From Luteimonas aquatica (GTDB lineage Bacteria; Pseudomonadota; Gammaproteobacteria; Xanthomonadales; Xanthomonadaceae): a DNA stretch of 50,291 nt. Location: contig NZ_JALBFU010000006.1 of assembly GCF_022662575.1 (NCBI RefSeq), positions 1 through 50,291 on the forward strand, given 5' to 3'. The notes beneath the pieces were generated by a model that was given only the letters and a program-made list of their open reading frames with translations, was not told where the DNA came from and ran no database searches. Shown here piece after piece: positions 1 through 11,450 of the stretch (within the stretch, counting starts at the first letter, position 1; the number at the start of each line of letters is the position of its first letter). Both the position numbers and the translations under genes were made by a program.

Positions 1-2
1 GC

Positions 3-1025
3 GGCGCGCGCCAGGCGGGCGATGCCGTCGGCGCCGGGCTGGACCGGGCCGGCGACGGCGCGCGCGCGGCCTCCGGCCGCTGGTGGCCCTGGCTGCTGCT
101 CGCGGCGATCGTGATCCTCGGCTTCTTCCTGCTGCGCGGCTGCCAGTCGCGCGAGGCGGCCGCCCCGGCGGCGGGCGCGCCCACCACCGCCCCCGCCCCG
201 GCCGAACCCGCGCCGGCGCCGGCCACGCAGTTCGATTCGCGCTTGGCACTGAGCCGGGCCGGCGGCAAGGTGACCTACGAGGGCGTGGTCGACAGCGAAG
301 CCAGCAAGACCGCCATCGTCGACGCGCTGACCCGGGCCTTCGGCGCCGGCAACGTCTCGGGCAGCCTCCAGGTCGACGCCAACGCCCGCACGCCGGGCTG
401 GCTGCCGGCGCTGGCCGGCTTCCTGCCGCAGTTCACCGCCGACGGCGCCACCCTCACCTTCGAGGGCAACAAGATCGACCTGAGCGGCCAGATCCCCGAC
501 GCCGACCGCAGCGGCCTGCTCGACAAGCTGAAGGCGGCCTTCGGCGGCTTCAGCTTCGGCGGACTGTTCCAGGCTGGCGAGGCGCAGGGCGTGGGCGCGG
601 CCGTGGAACGCTCGGCCGAGGCGGCCAAGGAAGCCCTGGGCAAGCTCACCGCCGGCGGCGGCTACAGCGCCGACGACCTGGTGAAGGCGCTGAACCTGAT
701 GATCGTTCACTTCGACACAGGCAGCGCCAACATCTCCAGGGACAGCGACGAGATCCTCGCCAAGGCGGCCGAGGCGATCAAGAACGCGCCGGCCGGCACC
801 CGGATCGAGGTCGGCGGCCATACCGACAACACCGGCAACGCCGGCGCCAACCAGACGCTGTCGCAGGCGCGCGCGGACGCGGTCAAGGCGCGCCTGGAGA
901 AGAACGGCGTGGCCGGCGACACGCTGCGCGCGAAGGGCTACGGCCAGGACAAGCCCGTCGCCGACAACGGCAGCGAGGCCGGCCGCGCGCAGAACCGCCG
1001 CATCGAGTTCACCGTGCAGCCCTGA
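3..1025 (+). CDS. OmpA-C domain envelope protein, 5' truncated by window edge
   Basis: The reading frame is open to the left edge, so the true start lies outside the window; the GTG at 111 falls inside a membrane segment and is unlikely to be the start. A hydrophobic stretch (WWPWLLLAAIVILGFFLLRGC, about residues 27-47 of the visible part) is followed by a Pro/Ala-rich linker, then a region resembling two BON-like units, then a C-terminal OmpA domain with the peptidoglycan-binding signature GGHTDNTG and the following N-x-x-LSQARADAV. Family knowledge: such domains bind diaminopimelate in peptidoglycan. Inferred role: inner-membrane-anchored periplasmic protein tethering to the cell wall, similar in layout to ArfA/YiaD-type proteins. 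Confidence 0.8.
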   Translation, partial: GARQAGDAVGAGLDRAGDGARAASGRWWPWLLLAAIVILGFFLLRGCQSREAAAPAAGAPTTAPAPAEPAPAPATQFDSRLALSRAGGKVTYEGVVDSEASKTAIVDALTRAFGAGNVSGSLQVDANARTPGWLPALAGFLPQFTADGATLTFEGNKIDLSGQIPDADRSGLLDKLKAAFGGFSFGGLFQAGEAQGVGAAVERSAEAAKEALGKLTAGGGYSADDLVKALNLMIVHFDTGSANISRDSDEILAKAAEAIKNAPAGTRIEVGGHTDNTGNAGANQTLSQARADAVKARLEKNGVAGDTLRAKGYGQDKPVADNGSEAGRAQNRRIEFTVQP

Positions 1026-1046
1026 GCACGCCACGGGCGGATCGGG

Positions 1047-1070
1047 ACAGGGGCGCTGCGGCGCCCCTGT
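1047..1070 (+). terminator. Hairpin after the OmpA-C gene
   Basis: A perfect 10-bp inverted repeat (ACAGGGGCGC / GCGCCCCTGT, loop TGCG) lies 21 bases after the stop codon. The tail has few T, so it may be an imperfect intrinsic terminator. The rest of the gap up to uvrA shows nothing I can assign. Confidence 0.5.
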
Positions 1071-1305
1071 TGCGTTCAGCGTCGCAGCCGGTGAGACGGC
1101 CGCGCCGCACAGTGGACGCACCCGCGCGCGGGTCCCGCCGGCAGTCCCGTACCGGCCCGCAATCTCGGAAGCGGCGTGGCGCGGTACTGGCTTTCCGGTG
1201 ATTTGCCCCCAAATCGTTGCCTCGCTACGCTAATCCGTTGTTTTTCGCGCAGCCCTCGCTCCCCTCCGGCCGTTCCCGGCCGACCCCACTTCTCTAGGCC
1301 GCTCA

Positions 1306-4191
<2,886 letters not shown>

Positions 4192-4222
4192 CCGGCCCTT
4201 TCCCCGCCACCATTCCCATCAC

Positions 4223-4247
4223 GCCATTCCTGCTTTCCAGGAATGGC
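4223..4247. repeat. REP-like hairpin between uvrA and thioesterase gene
   Basis: Inverted repeat GCCATTCC / GGAATGGC with a 9-base loop. It resembles the short palindromes around GGAATGAC found at 20904-20986 and 27780-27799, typical of Xanthomonadaceae intergenic REP elements. It could also stabilise the uvrA mRNA 3' end. Confidence 0.5.
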
Positions 4248-4267
4248 GGCACACCGCCACGGACGCC

Positions 4268-4678
4268 ATGAGCCTGGACAACCGCAAGATGCTGTTCCGC
4301 CTGCCGATCGAGCTGCGCTGGCGCGACCTCGACGCCTTCAACCACGTCAACAACTCCAATTTCATGACGTACCTGGAAGAGGCGCGGATCCGCTGGTTCG
4401 ATTCGTTCTACGACACCTGGTCGGTGGACGAGACCGCGCCGTTGCTGGCCGCGGTGCAGATGAACTACCGCGTGCCGATCCCCTACCCGGCCAGCGTCGC
4501 GGTGGAACTGTATGCCGAGCGCGTGGGCAACAGCAGCCTGACCATCGGCCACGCCATCGTCAGCGAGGACGGCGCCACGGTCTACGCCGACGGCCACGTG
4601 GTGATGGTCTGGATCGACCGCCGCAGCGGACGCCCGACGCCGCTGCCCGAACCGGTGCGCAACGCCGCTACGCTCTAG
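4268..4678 (+). CDS. Acyl-CoA thioesterase, hotdog fold (4-hydroxybenzoyl-CoA thioesterase/YbgC-FadM type)
   Basis: 136 aa, the size of single-hotdog thioesterases. The N-terminal signature ELRWRDLDAFNHVNNSNF contains the Asp-x-x-x-H-V-N-N pattern characteristic of the 4HBT family (active-site Asp region), and YLEEARIRWF follows as in this family. Role: hydrolysis of an acyl-CoA thioester in the cytoplasm; the substrate cannot be told from sequence. It is convergent with the copper chaperone gene and may be co-transcribed with uvrA or have its own promoter in the 76-bp gap. Confidence 0.88.
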   Translation: MSLDNRKMLFRLPIELRWRDLDAFNHVNNSNFMTYLEEARIRWFDSFYDTWSVDETAPLLAAVQMNYRVPIPYPASVAVELYAERVGNSSLTIGHAIVSEDGATVYADGHVVMVWIDRRSGRPTPLPEPVRNAATL

Positions 4679-4708
4679 GCCCGCGGCGGTTTCATATCAG
4701 CCGCGCGG

Positions 4709-5167
4709 TCAGAGCGCGTTGGGCTTGCGCACCTCGAACTCGCCCAACAGCGTGCCGCCGCCGGCCAGTTCGAACTGCACCACCACCTTGCTGCCGGCCT
4801 GCAGCGGCGCATGCGGCCTCATCAGCATCAGGTGCAGGCCGCCCGGCTTGAGCACCGCCGCGTCATCGGGCGCGATGCGCAGTTCGGGAACCGCGCGCAT
4901 GCGGTTCACGCCGTCGACCAGGCGCGTCTCGTGCAGCTCGACGCTGCCGAAGGCGGGGCTGCTGGCGCCGGTGATGGTGACCGGCGCCTTGCAGCGGTTC
5001 TCGATGCGGCCGAAGCCGGCCATCATCGGCATGCCGGCCGGTCCCAGGCGGACCCAGCCCTCGCGCAGTTGCGGCTGGCAGTCGCGCGCAAACGCAGGGG
5101 CGAACGCGCCCGCCGACAACAGGCAGAACGCGAGTCCGGCAAGCCACGGATGGCGGAGCGTCTTCAT
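4709..5167 (-). CDS. Periplasmic copper chaperone, PCu(A)C domain
   Basis: 152 aa with a signal peptide (MKTLRHPWLAGLAFCLLSAG then cleavage near AFA-RD). The body carries the PCu(A)C pattern: HETRLVDGVNRMR followed by GGLHLMLM, giving the H-x(n)-M ... H-x-M copper(I) ligands. Family role: delivers Cu(I) to cytochrome oxidase CuA or acts in copper handling in the periplasm. Convergent with the thioesterase gene and divergent from the crotonase gene with a 41-bp gap, so promoters there overlap. Confidence 0.88.
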   Translation of the reverse strand: MKTLRHPWLAGLAFCLLSAGAFAPAFARDCQPQLREGWVRLGPAGMPMMAGFGRIENRCKAPVTITGASSPAFGSVELHETRLVDGVNRMRAVPELRIAPDDAAVLKPGGLHLMLMRPHAPLQAGSKVVVQFELAGGGTLLGEFEVRKPNAL

Positions 5168-5208
5168 GCGCCTATGATACCGCCATCGCTACGCAAACCG
5201 GACCCCGC

Positions 5209-5982
5209 ATGAGCGCACCGACCGACACGTCCCTGATCCAGGCCACCGACCATGGCCCCATCCGCGAGCTGCGCCTGGCGCGCCCGCCGGTCAACGCCCT
5301 GAATCCGGCGCTGTGCGAGGCCCTCGGCGCGGCGGTGGCGCAGGCGGTGAGCGACGGCGTCGGCGGACTGGTGCTGGCCGGCGGCCCGAAAGTGTTCTCG
5401 GCCGGTCTCGACGTGCCCTATCTGCTGAGCCTGGACGATCGCGCCGCGCTCAAGGCGGCCTGGGAAAGCTTTTTCGTCGCCGCCCGCGCGCTCAGCGAAT
5501 GCCCGATCCCGGTGGTTGCCGCCATCGCCGGACACGCGCCGGCCGGCGGCTGCGTGCTGGCGCTGTGCTGCGACTATCGCGTGATGGCGCACGGTCCGTT
5601 CCAGATCGGCCTGAACGAGACCCGCGTCGGGCTGGCGGCGCCGGAAGGCATCCAGCAGCTGATGCGCCGCGTGGTCGGCGCCTATCGCGCCGAGCGACTG
5701 CTGGTCGCCGGCGAGATGGTGTCCTCCGAGCGCGCGCTCGCGCTGGGCCTGGTCGACGAGCTGGCCGAGCCGGAACAGGTTCCGCCGCGCGCACGCGCCT
5801 GGCTGGAGGCGCTGCTGCAGCTGCCGCGCGCGCCGATGCTGCAGACGCGCGCCTTCGCGCGCGCGGACCTGGTGGCCGCGCTCAAACCCGAGCGCATCCA
5901 CCTCGACATGTTCATCGATGCCTGGAACGATCCGGACACGCAGGCCGGACTGCGCGCTCTGGTGGCCAAGCTCGGGAAATGA
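5209..5982 (+). CDS. Enoyl-CoA hydratase/isomerase family protein, delta3-delta2-enoyl-CoA isomerase-like
   Basis: 257 aa crotonase. The oxyanion-hole segment FSAGLDVPYL and the block APAGGCVLALCCDYRV followed by GLNETRVGLAAPEG resemble eukaryotic and bacterial ECI1-type isomerases (FSAGLD; PAGGC; GLNET) more than classic hydratases. Inferred role: shifts the double bond of unsaturated acyl-CoAs for beta-oxidation. The exact reaction is uncertain. The stop overlaps the start of the next gene (ATGA). Confidence 0.85.
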   Translation: MSAPTDTSLIQATDHGPIRELRLARPPVNALNPALCEALGAAVAQAVSDGVGGLVLAGGPKVFSAGLDVPYLLSLDDRAALKAAWESFFVAARALSECPIPVVAAIAGHAPAGGCVLALCCDYRVMAHGPFQIGLNETRVGLAAPEGIQQLMRRVVGAYRAERLLVAGEMVSSERALALGLVDELAEPEQVPPRARAWLEALLQLPRAPMLQTRAFARADLVAALKPERIHLDMFIDAWNDPDTQAGLRALVAKLGK

Positions 5983-6503
5983 CCGCGCCGGAAGACGCTG
6001 CCGATCGCGCGCCGGCATCGCGATCCGATGCCGGCGCCGCGTCCGCGTTCGCTTCCGCCAACGCATTCCGCTGGCTGCTGGTCCTGCACGTTGCCCTCAT
6101 CGCCGGCGCCGTCGCGGCCGGCCTCGCGCCGGGCGGTTATTCGCCGGCGCTCGCCGATGCCTATGCGCAGGAACCCATGGGATGGCTCGACGGCCTGTCG
6201 GCCTCGGCACAGTCGCCGCAGGTCGGCCTCTGGCTGACGCTTGCGCTCGTCATCGGCCTGGCAGGGCTCATGCTCGCCGGGATCGTCGGCATGTTCCTGT
6301 TCAAGCGCTGGGGACGCACGCTCTCACTGGCGATCACGCTGGCCGGCCTGGTTCTGTCCGCGTTCGCCGGTCCGTCGCTCACTTCGCCTGTCGAGGGCAT
6401 GCTGTGGGAAGCCAGCACGCTGGCCTGGGGCGCGATCCTGGCGATGGCCTATTGCACGCCGCTCCAGGCGCGTTTCGCGGCGGGCGCGATGGCTTCGTCC
6501 TAG
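5979..6503 (+). CDS. Small integral membrane protein, unknown function
   Basis: 174 aa starting at the ATG that overlaps the preceding TGA (ATGA), so probably translationally coupled to the crotonase. Hydropathy shows about four membrane segments (near residues 31-50, 84-108, 113-130, 146-162) with a soluble Ala/Asp/Arg-rich N-terminus. I do not recognise a family. Convergent with sseA, whose stop lies 9 bases away. Confidence 0.72.
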   Translation: MTAPEDAADRAPASRSDAGAASAFASANAFRWLLVLHVALIAGAVAAGLAPGGYSPALADAYAQEPMGWLDGLSASAQSPQVGLWLTLALVIGLAGLMLAGIVGMFLFKRWGRTLSLAITLAGLVLSAFAGPSLTSPVEGMLWEASTLAWGAILAMAYCTPLQARFAAGAMASS

Positions 6504-6512
6504 CGCGGCGGC

Positions 6513-7376
6513 CTATCGTTCGCCGACGGCGATCGCGCGCGCCGGATCCTCGATCCAGCCGCTCCACGATCCGGTGTACAGCTTCGCGCCCTGCAGCCCG
6601 GCGTGGGCCATCGCCAGCAGGTGATGGCAGGCGGTGACGCCGGAACCGCACATCACCGCCACCTCCCGCGGCGCGCGTCCGTCGAGCAGGCGCGCGAACT
6701 CCTCCGCCAGTTGCGACGCGGGCTTGAACGCGCCCGCCCCGCCTTCGGCAAGATTGCGCGCGTAGGGCCGGTTCACCGCGCCGGGCACGTGGCCGGCCTT
6801 GCGGTCGATCGGCTCGACCTCGCCGCGGAAACGTTCGGCGGCGCGCGCGTCGATCAGCAGGCCGCCATCGGCCAGGTGCGCCTGCACCTGATCGGCGGCG
6901 AGCAGGCGCTGCCGGTCGAAGCCGGCCGCGCCGTAGGCGCTCGGCGCCGGCGCGGGCACGTCGTGCTGCACCGGCAAGCCGAGCGCGCTCCAGCGCGCCC
7001 AGCCGCCGTCGAGCACGGCCGCGCGCGCATGGCCGAGGGCCTGCAGCAGGAACCACAGGCGCGCCGCATGCGCGCCGTCGCCGTCGTCGTAGGCCACCAC
7101 CTGGTGCGCCGGCGTCACGCCCCACGCGTCCAGGCGGGCGATGAAGTCCGCTTCGTCCGGCCAGGGATGGCGGCCGGCGCCGGCGGCCGCGCGCGGCCCC
7201 GACAGGTCCCGATCCAGGTGCGCGTAGCGCGCGCCGGGAATGTGCGAGCGCCGGTACGCGGCCTCGCCCGCTTCCGGCGCGGCCAGCGAGAAGCGGGCGT
7301 CGAGGACGACGAGCCTGTCGTCGCCGAGCGCCTCGGCCAACGCCTCGGGCGATACCAGGGTGGTCCAGGAGTTCAT
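6513..7376 (-). CDS. sseA: 3-mercaptopyruvate/thiosulfate sulfurtransferase (two rhodanese domains)
   Basis: 287 aa with tandem rhodanese domains: an inactive N-terminal one and a C-terminal one with the catalytic loop CGSGVTAC (Cys243). CGSGVTA is the loop of 3-mercaptopyruvate sulfurtransferases such as E. coli SseA, while thiosulfate sulfurtransferases usually have CRKGVTA. Reaction: transfers sulfur from 3-mercaptopyruvate to cyanide or thiols. The start ATG overlaps the stop of nudL (ATGA), so it is the last gene of the DUF1289-nudL-sseA operon. Confidence 0.92.
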   Translation of the reverse strand: MNSWTTLVSPEALAEALGDDRLVVLDARFSLAAPEAGEAAYRRSHIPGARYAHLDRDLSGPRAAAGAGRHPWPDEADFIARLDAWGVTPAHQVVAYDDGDGAHAARLWFLLQALGHARAAVLDGGWARWSALGLPVQHDVPAPAPSAYGAAGFDRQRLLAADQVQAHLADGGLLIDARAAERFRGEVEPIDRKAGHVPGAVNRPYARNLAEGGAGAFKPASQLAEEFARLLDGRAPREVAVMCGSGVTACHHLLAMAHAGLQGAKLYTGSWSGWIEDPARAIAVGER

Positions 7377-8125
7377 GCGTCCGCCTGCCTGGGCGAAGCC
7401 TGCTCGAGATCGGTCTGTTCGATGTCGGCTTGTTCGAGAGCGGCCTGCTCGAAATCTGCCCGCTCCAGGCCCGCCTGCTCGAGCCGGAAGCGGAAGTTGT
7501 AGAGGATCGCCGCGGTCACGCCCCAGATGCGTTGCGTCGGCGCACTGGGCGGACGGCGGAATTCGGGGATGCGGCGGGCGCGTCCGCGATACTCCACCTC
7601 GATCAGCTCGAGGTTCTCCGGCGTCATCAGCCAGTCCAGCGGCACCTCGAACACGTCCGAGACCTCGCCCGGATCGGGCACCGCCACGAAGTCCGGATCC
7701 ACGTGCGCCACCACCGGCAGCACGCGGAACCCGGTGATGGTGTCGAACAGGTCGAGATAGCCCAGCGGCCGCGCCAGCCGCGGCGCGAGCCCAACTTCCT
7801 CGTGCGCCTCGCGCAGCGCGGCGGCGACCGCGTCGGCGTCGCCCGGCTCGATGCGGCCGCCGGGAAAACTGACCTGGCCGGCATGGTGGCGCAGCGCGTC
7901 GGTGCGCCGGGTCAGCAGCACCTGCAGCACGCCCTCGCGCGGAATCAGCGCCACCAGCACGGCGGCGTCGGCGGCGTCGCGCTCGGGCAGCGCCAGGCCG
8001 TCCATCTCGTCGCGGTTCCACGCCGCGCCGACCGGCACCGCGTCCAGCGCATGCAGGGCGCGGACGATGTGCGGCCAGCCGTGGTTGCCGACGATGGCGC
8101 GCTCCGGATCGGCGGCCGCGCTCAT
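7373..8125 (-). CDS. nudL: Nudix hydrolase, CoA pyrophosphatase type, with pentapeptide-like C-terminal tail
   Basis: 250 aa from the ATG at 8125, chosen because it overlaps the TGA of the upstream DUF1289 gene. The UPF0035/NudL signature LRHHAGQVSFPGG runs into a complete Nudix box (GGRIEPGD...REAHEEVG) with the metal-binding Glu residues. Family reaction: hydrolyses CoA to 3',5'-ADP and 4'-phosphopantetheine. Oddity: after the normal end (FRFR) the protein carries about 35 residues of five-residue units of the form LEQAD, encoded by a 15-bp tandem repeat (7399-7488). E. coli NudL lacks this. Confidence 0.9.
   Translation of the reverse strand: MSAAADPERAIVGNHGWPHIVRALHALDAVPVGAAWNRDEMDGLALPERDAADAAVLVALIPREGVLQVLLTRRTDALRHHAGQVSFPGGRIEPGDADAVAAALREAHEEVGLAPRLARPLGYLDLFDTITGFRVLPVVAHVDPDFVAVPDPGEVSDVFEVPLDWLMTPENLELIEVEYRGRARRIPEFRRPPSAPTQRIWGVTAAILYNFRFRLEQAGLERADFEQAALEQADIEQTDLEQASPRQADA
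7399..7488 (-). repeat. Six 15-bp tandem repeats inside nudL 3' end
   Basis: On the plus strand the unit CCTGCTCGAG (or variant) recurs at 7399, 7414, 7429, 7444, 7459 and 7474, exactly 15 bases apart. In nudL it encodes five-residue units (L/F/I-E-Q/R-A/T-x) that fit the A(D/N)Lxx pentapeptide-repeat consensus. Copies are diverged, so it is not a recent slippage product, but copy number could still vary in frame. Confidence 0.85.
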
Positions 8126-8316
8126 GGCTTGCGCGGCGCGCGCTGCGGCAGGACCTCGCGCATCAGATACAGGCGCTGTTCGTCGCTCATCCGCAGCCAG
8201 CCGGCGATCTCCTCTCCGGTGCGGTAGCAGCCATGGCAGAGGCCGTCGGCATCGAGCATGCAGACGCCGATGCAGGGCGTGGGAATGGCGGGGAGGACAG
8301 CGGCCGAAGAGGACAT
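8122..8316 (-). CDS. DUF1289 family protein
   Basis: 64 aa. The pattern PTPCIGVCMLDADGLCHGCY gives the conserved Cys set (C-x3-C-x6-C-x2-C) of DUF1289 (YdhL-like) proteins, followed by RTxEEIAGWLRMSDEQR, the usual family end. These small proteins probably bind a metal; function is unknown. First gene of a coupled operon: its stop overlaps the nudL start by four bases. The ATG at 8316 was preferred over upstream codons because the family begins right before the Cys motif. Confidence 0.88.
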   Translation of the reverse strand: MSSSAAVLPAIPTPCIGVCMLDADGLCHGCYRTGEEIAGWLRMSDEQRLYLMREVLPQRAPRKP

Positions 8317-8419
8317 CACGCCGCACAGCGTAGCGCACAACCGGGGCCGATCGCGATTGCGGGCGGCCGCACGCGCCCGCACCCGGGACGGATCCGCAAC
8401 GGTTCCGTCCAGCCCCGCT

Positions 8420-11272
8420 TCAGACAGGCGCCCGCCGCCTGCATTCGAGCAGCAGCGGCGAGGCCAGATCGCAATCGGGATGCATGCGGTTGAGGCCGTG
8501 GACGGCGCCGGCCAGCCCGGTCATCAGCCCCGGGGTGAAGGCCTTGCGGGTGATGCCGCCGACGATGCCGTGCTCCTCGATGGCCGAGACGACCTGGCTG
8601 GTCGCCTCTTCGCGGTCGACGGCCGACGCGTCGGGATCGGCCGCCGCCGCGCGCACCAGCAGTTCCCACAAGGAAAAGTCGCCGTGGCACAGCGTGTGGG
8701 TGAACCCCCACTGTCCGCGCGAGGCCGTCACCGCGCGGCGCAGGTCGCGCCGATGGCGCGCATCGCCGTCGCGCGCGTACAGGTCCACCGCCGCCAGGCC
8801 GATGCCGACGCCGCCGTTGCACCAGGTGGGGAAATTCACCGTGTCCTGCATGCGGAAATCGCGCCAGTTGTGCGCCGATGCGTCGAACAGCGAATCCTGG
8901 AACGCGAACGCAGCCCCGGCGAGCGCGCTCCAGCGTTCGCGCGCCGCGTCGTCGCCGGCATCGCTGTCCGCCAGCCGTGCCAGGGCCCAGCCGATACCGT
9001 AGGCGCCGTGCGCGAAACCGCCGATCGGATCGGGCAGCTGCAGCGTCGGCCAATGCGCGCCGCGCGCGTCCACGCGCGCCACCGCCTCCAGATGCCGGCC
9101 GGCGCGCGCGGCCAGCGCCAGCCAGCGCGGATCGCCGGTGGCCTCGGCCAGGCCGAGCAAGGGCACGATCGCGCCGCAACTGCCGTCGGTGAGGTCGAAA
9201 TGACGATCCTCCTCGAAGCCCGCGCGCTCGAGCGCCTGCGCGCAGGCCACGGCCTGCGCCAGCGCTTCCGGCCGCCGCAGCAGGTCGTGCAGCACCAGCC
9301 AGGCCCAGATGCGGCCGCCGTAGCCGGTGAAGCCGCCGACGGTCGGCGGCGTCTCGCCCTCGGTCGCCGACCGCAAGGCGATCAGCGCGCCTTCCAGCGC
9401 GTCGTCGATGCCCGGCACGGCGTCGGCGCGTGCATGCTCGACCTCATGGCGATAGCCGGCCAGCGCGACGGCCACGCCGCCAAGGCCGAAGTACACGTCG
9501 CCGCGCAGCGGCTGCACGTGCCAGCCCTTGCTGCCGAAGCTTTCCGGCGTGATCCAGGTCGCCGAGCCGTCGGCGCCGCGCACGGCCAGGCGCAGCAGGC
9601 GCTCGGCGGTGTCCGCCGCCAGCCGGCGCCGGCGCTCGTCGAGCCGCTGCCGGTGCGGCGCGCGCGCGAAGTGGATGCGGCTGTCGCGTTCGCTCGGCCC
9701 GTCGGCGCCATGGTTGAGCTGGGTGACGACCAGCGAACTGCGGATGGTCATCTCCTCCAGTTCCAGCCGCATCGCGCGCCAGTTGGCGAGGATGGCGGCG
9801 ATGCGCCCGGCCGCCAATGGCGCGACGAACACCGGGATGTCGCCGTAGCGCAGGTCCTCGATCTCGCCGTCGATCTCCTCCTGCGGCGGCGCCACGCCCG
9901 CGGGATTGCGCGAGAGCAGCTTGCGCGCGCGCTCGATCGCCTTGTCCTCCTCGTGCAGGGAGGCCGGATGCCAGAGCATGCGGCCGATCTCGACGTAGAT
10001 CTGCGTCGCGCGGCGCACCTCGCGCGCCTGGCAGCCTTCGAAGGCGGACAGCAGCGTCTCGAGTTCGCCGCTCGCGTCGAGCCGGCGCAGGCGCGCGGAC
10101 GCCTCGAGGAAGGCGTCGCTGATCTCGTCCCAGTAGCGCGAGACCTCCGGTTTCGGGCTGGGATGGTTCTGCGCGATCGCCATGTCGGCCTCGACCATCG
10201 CCACGCGCGCACCCGTGGTGCCGTCGTCTGCGATCACCGGCACCTGCAGTTGCGGCTGCTCGCCCGGCAGCGCGCCGGCGGCGGACAGGTCGGCGCGGCC
10301 GAAGCCCACCGTGCGCGCGCGGAACGGCACGATGCCGGTGCGCAGCACCGAGCTTTGGATCAGGGCCTGCGCGCTGTCGTAGGCCAGGCCGTAGTTCGAC
10401 GGCGCCAGCGGCGGCGCGATCGCGAACAGGCTCTCCACGTCGACCGCGACCGGCACCGGCCCGACGGCGATCAGGTTTTCCAGATGGATGTCGGTGCCGC
10501 CGAGCAGGCGCAGCACCGCCAGCCAGTGGCCAAGGCCGCGGTAGAAACCGCGCAGTTCGTCCTCGCCCTCGCAGTAGCGGTGCGCGGCGAACGCGGCCCA
10601 GCCGTAACGGCCGCGGTCGAGCACCGCGGGCACGCGGATGCGCCGGGCATCGTCGGCCGCGTGGCGGCGTTCGTCCTCGGCGAACACCCGCGCGAGAAAG
10701 GCGTCGAGCACCGCGTCGATGCGCAGCGAACGCGGCTTGTACATGACCTGCCCGACCTCGAACGTCAGCCGCGCCACGGTCTGTCCGCCCGCGTGCAGGT
10801 CGCCCTGGTCGAGGGCAATGCCGGTCAGGCGCCCGGGCGCGCGGCCGAGCAGTCCGGCCAGGTCGTCGCGATCGGCGATCAGCCGCGCGACCATCGCCTC
10901 GATCGCCGCGCGCTGCTGGTCCAGCGTGCGCCGCAGCCGCGGCAGCAGCGTCGGATAGCGTTGCTGCAGATGCTCGACGAACTCCTCGCGCATCGCCCGC
11001 TCGACGAACTGCGCGAAACGTCCCGCCTCGTCCTGCGCGTCGAGTTCGCCGGCGTGCTTGGCGCCGTGCATTTCCAGCAGCAGCACGCGGTTGAGCTTCA
11101 GCCGCGCATTGGCGTACAGCGCGCGCCCGGCGGCGAGGCGGATCAGTTCCGCCTCGCCGGCGTCGAGGCCGGCGGCGCATTGCCCCAGCCGCGCCGCGAA
11201 CAGCGCGCGCGCGTCGGCGGTGAAGTGGTCGATGATCGGGCCGAAGCCCTCCTGGATGCGGCTGTCGGTCAT
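8420..11272 (-). CDS. lanM: Class II lanthipeptide synthetase LanM
   Basis: 950 aa, within the LanM size range. The N-terminal dehydratase domain has the kinase-like motifs YKPRS (residues 179-182), TDIHLEN (260-266) and DVESLF (278-283), used to phosphorylate and eliminate Ser/Thr. The C-terminal LanC-like cyclase has GFAHGAYGIGW, WCNGG (Cys818) and LCHG (Cys862, His863), the three zinc ligands. It should dehydrate Ser/Thr and form (methyl)lanthionine rings on the precursor encoded at 11506-11691. Start ATG 11272 lies in a duplicated region; an RBS-like AGGAACG precedes it. No LanT transporter/protease is visible nearby. Confidence 0.95.
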   Translation of the reverse strand: MTDSRIQEGFGPIIDHFTADARALFAARLGQCAAGLDAGEAELIRLAAGRALYANARLKLNRVLLLEMHGAKHAGELDAQDEAGRFAQFVERAMREEFVEHLQQRYPTLLPRLRRTLDQQRAAIEAMVARLIADRDDLAGLLGRAPGRLTGIALDQGDLHAGGQTVARLTFEVGQVMYKPRSLRIDAVLDAFLARVFAEDERRHAADDARRIRVPAVLDRGRYGWAAFAAHRYCEGEDELRGFYRGLGHWLAVLRLLGGTDIHLENLIAVGPVPVAVDVESLFAIAPPLAPSNYGLAYDSAQALIQSSVLRTGIVPFRARTVGFGRADLSAAGALPGEQPQLQVPVIADDGTTGARVAMVEADMAIAQNHPSPKPEVSRYWDEISDAFLEASARLRRLDASGELETLLSAFEGCQAREVRRATQIYVEIGRMLWHPASLHEEDKAIERARKLLSRNPAGVAPPQEEIDGEIEDLRYGDIPVFVAPLAAGRIAAILANWRAMRLELEEMTIRSSLVVTQLNHGADGPSERDSRIHFARAPHRQRLDERRRRLAADTAERLLRLAVRGADGSATWITPESFGSKGWHVQPLRGDVYFGLGGVAVALAGYRHEVEHARADAVPGIDDALEGALIALRSATEGETPPTVGGFTGYGGRIWAWLVLHDLLRRPEALAQAVACAQALERAGFEEDRHFDLTDGSCGAIVPLLGLAEATGDPRWLALAARAGRHLEAVARVDARGAHWPTLQLPDPIGGFAHGAYGIGWALARLADSDAGDDAARERWSALAGAAFAFQDSLFDASAHNWRDFRMQDTVNFPTWCNGGVGIGLAAVDLYARDGDARHRRDLRRAVTASRGQWGFTHTLCHGDFSLWELLVRAAAADPDASAVDREEATSQVVSAIEEHGIVGGITRKAFTPGLMTGLAGAVHGLNRMHPDCDLASPLLLECRRRAPV

Positions 11273-11314
11273 CGCGTTCCTTGCCTGGCGTCAGGGCCGG
11301 AGACGGAGCCGGCC

Positions 11315-11352
11315 AATAAAAACGGCGCGCGCCCGGAAGCGGGCGCGCGCCG
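11315..11352 (-). terminator. Intrinsic terminator, copy 1, just upstream of lanM
   Basis: On the minus strand a 12-bp stem CGGCGCGCGCCC / GGGCGCGCGCCG with loop GCTTCC is followed by TTTTTATT. It lies about 40 bases before the lanM start codon, so readthrough or an internal promoter is needed for lanM expression from the lanA promoter. Confidence 0.85.
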
Positions 11353-11408
11353 GCGGTGAAGTGGTCGATGATCGGGCCGCAGCCCTCCTGGTGGCGGCTG
11401 TCGGTCAT
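11351..11408 (-). pseudogene. Duplicated lanM 5' fragment
   Basis: The second repeat copy encodes a lanM-like start (MTDSRHQEGCGPIIDHFTAG) with Ile-to-His and Phe-to-Cys changes relative to lanM. Homology ends at the duplication border (11351), after which the frame reads through the terminator stem and then out of frame through lanM. It keeps an RBS-like sequence, so a short leader peptide could be made, but no function is evident. Confidence 0.8.
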
Positions 11409-11450
11409 CGCGTTCCTTGCCTGGCGTCAGGGCTGGAGACGGAGCCGGCC

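Noticed and set aside
9444..11408. 654-aa frame starting in the second repeat copy next to lanA
   Set aside because: Only its first 19 or so codons match LanM; beyond the duplication border it reads lanM out of frame, so it is not a second synthetase.
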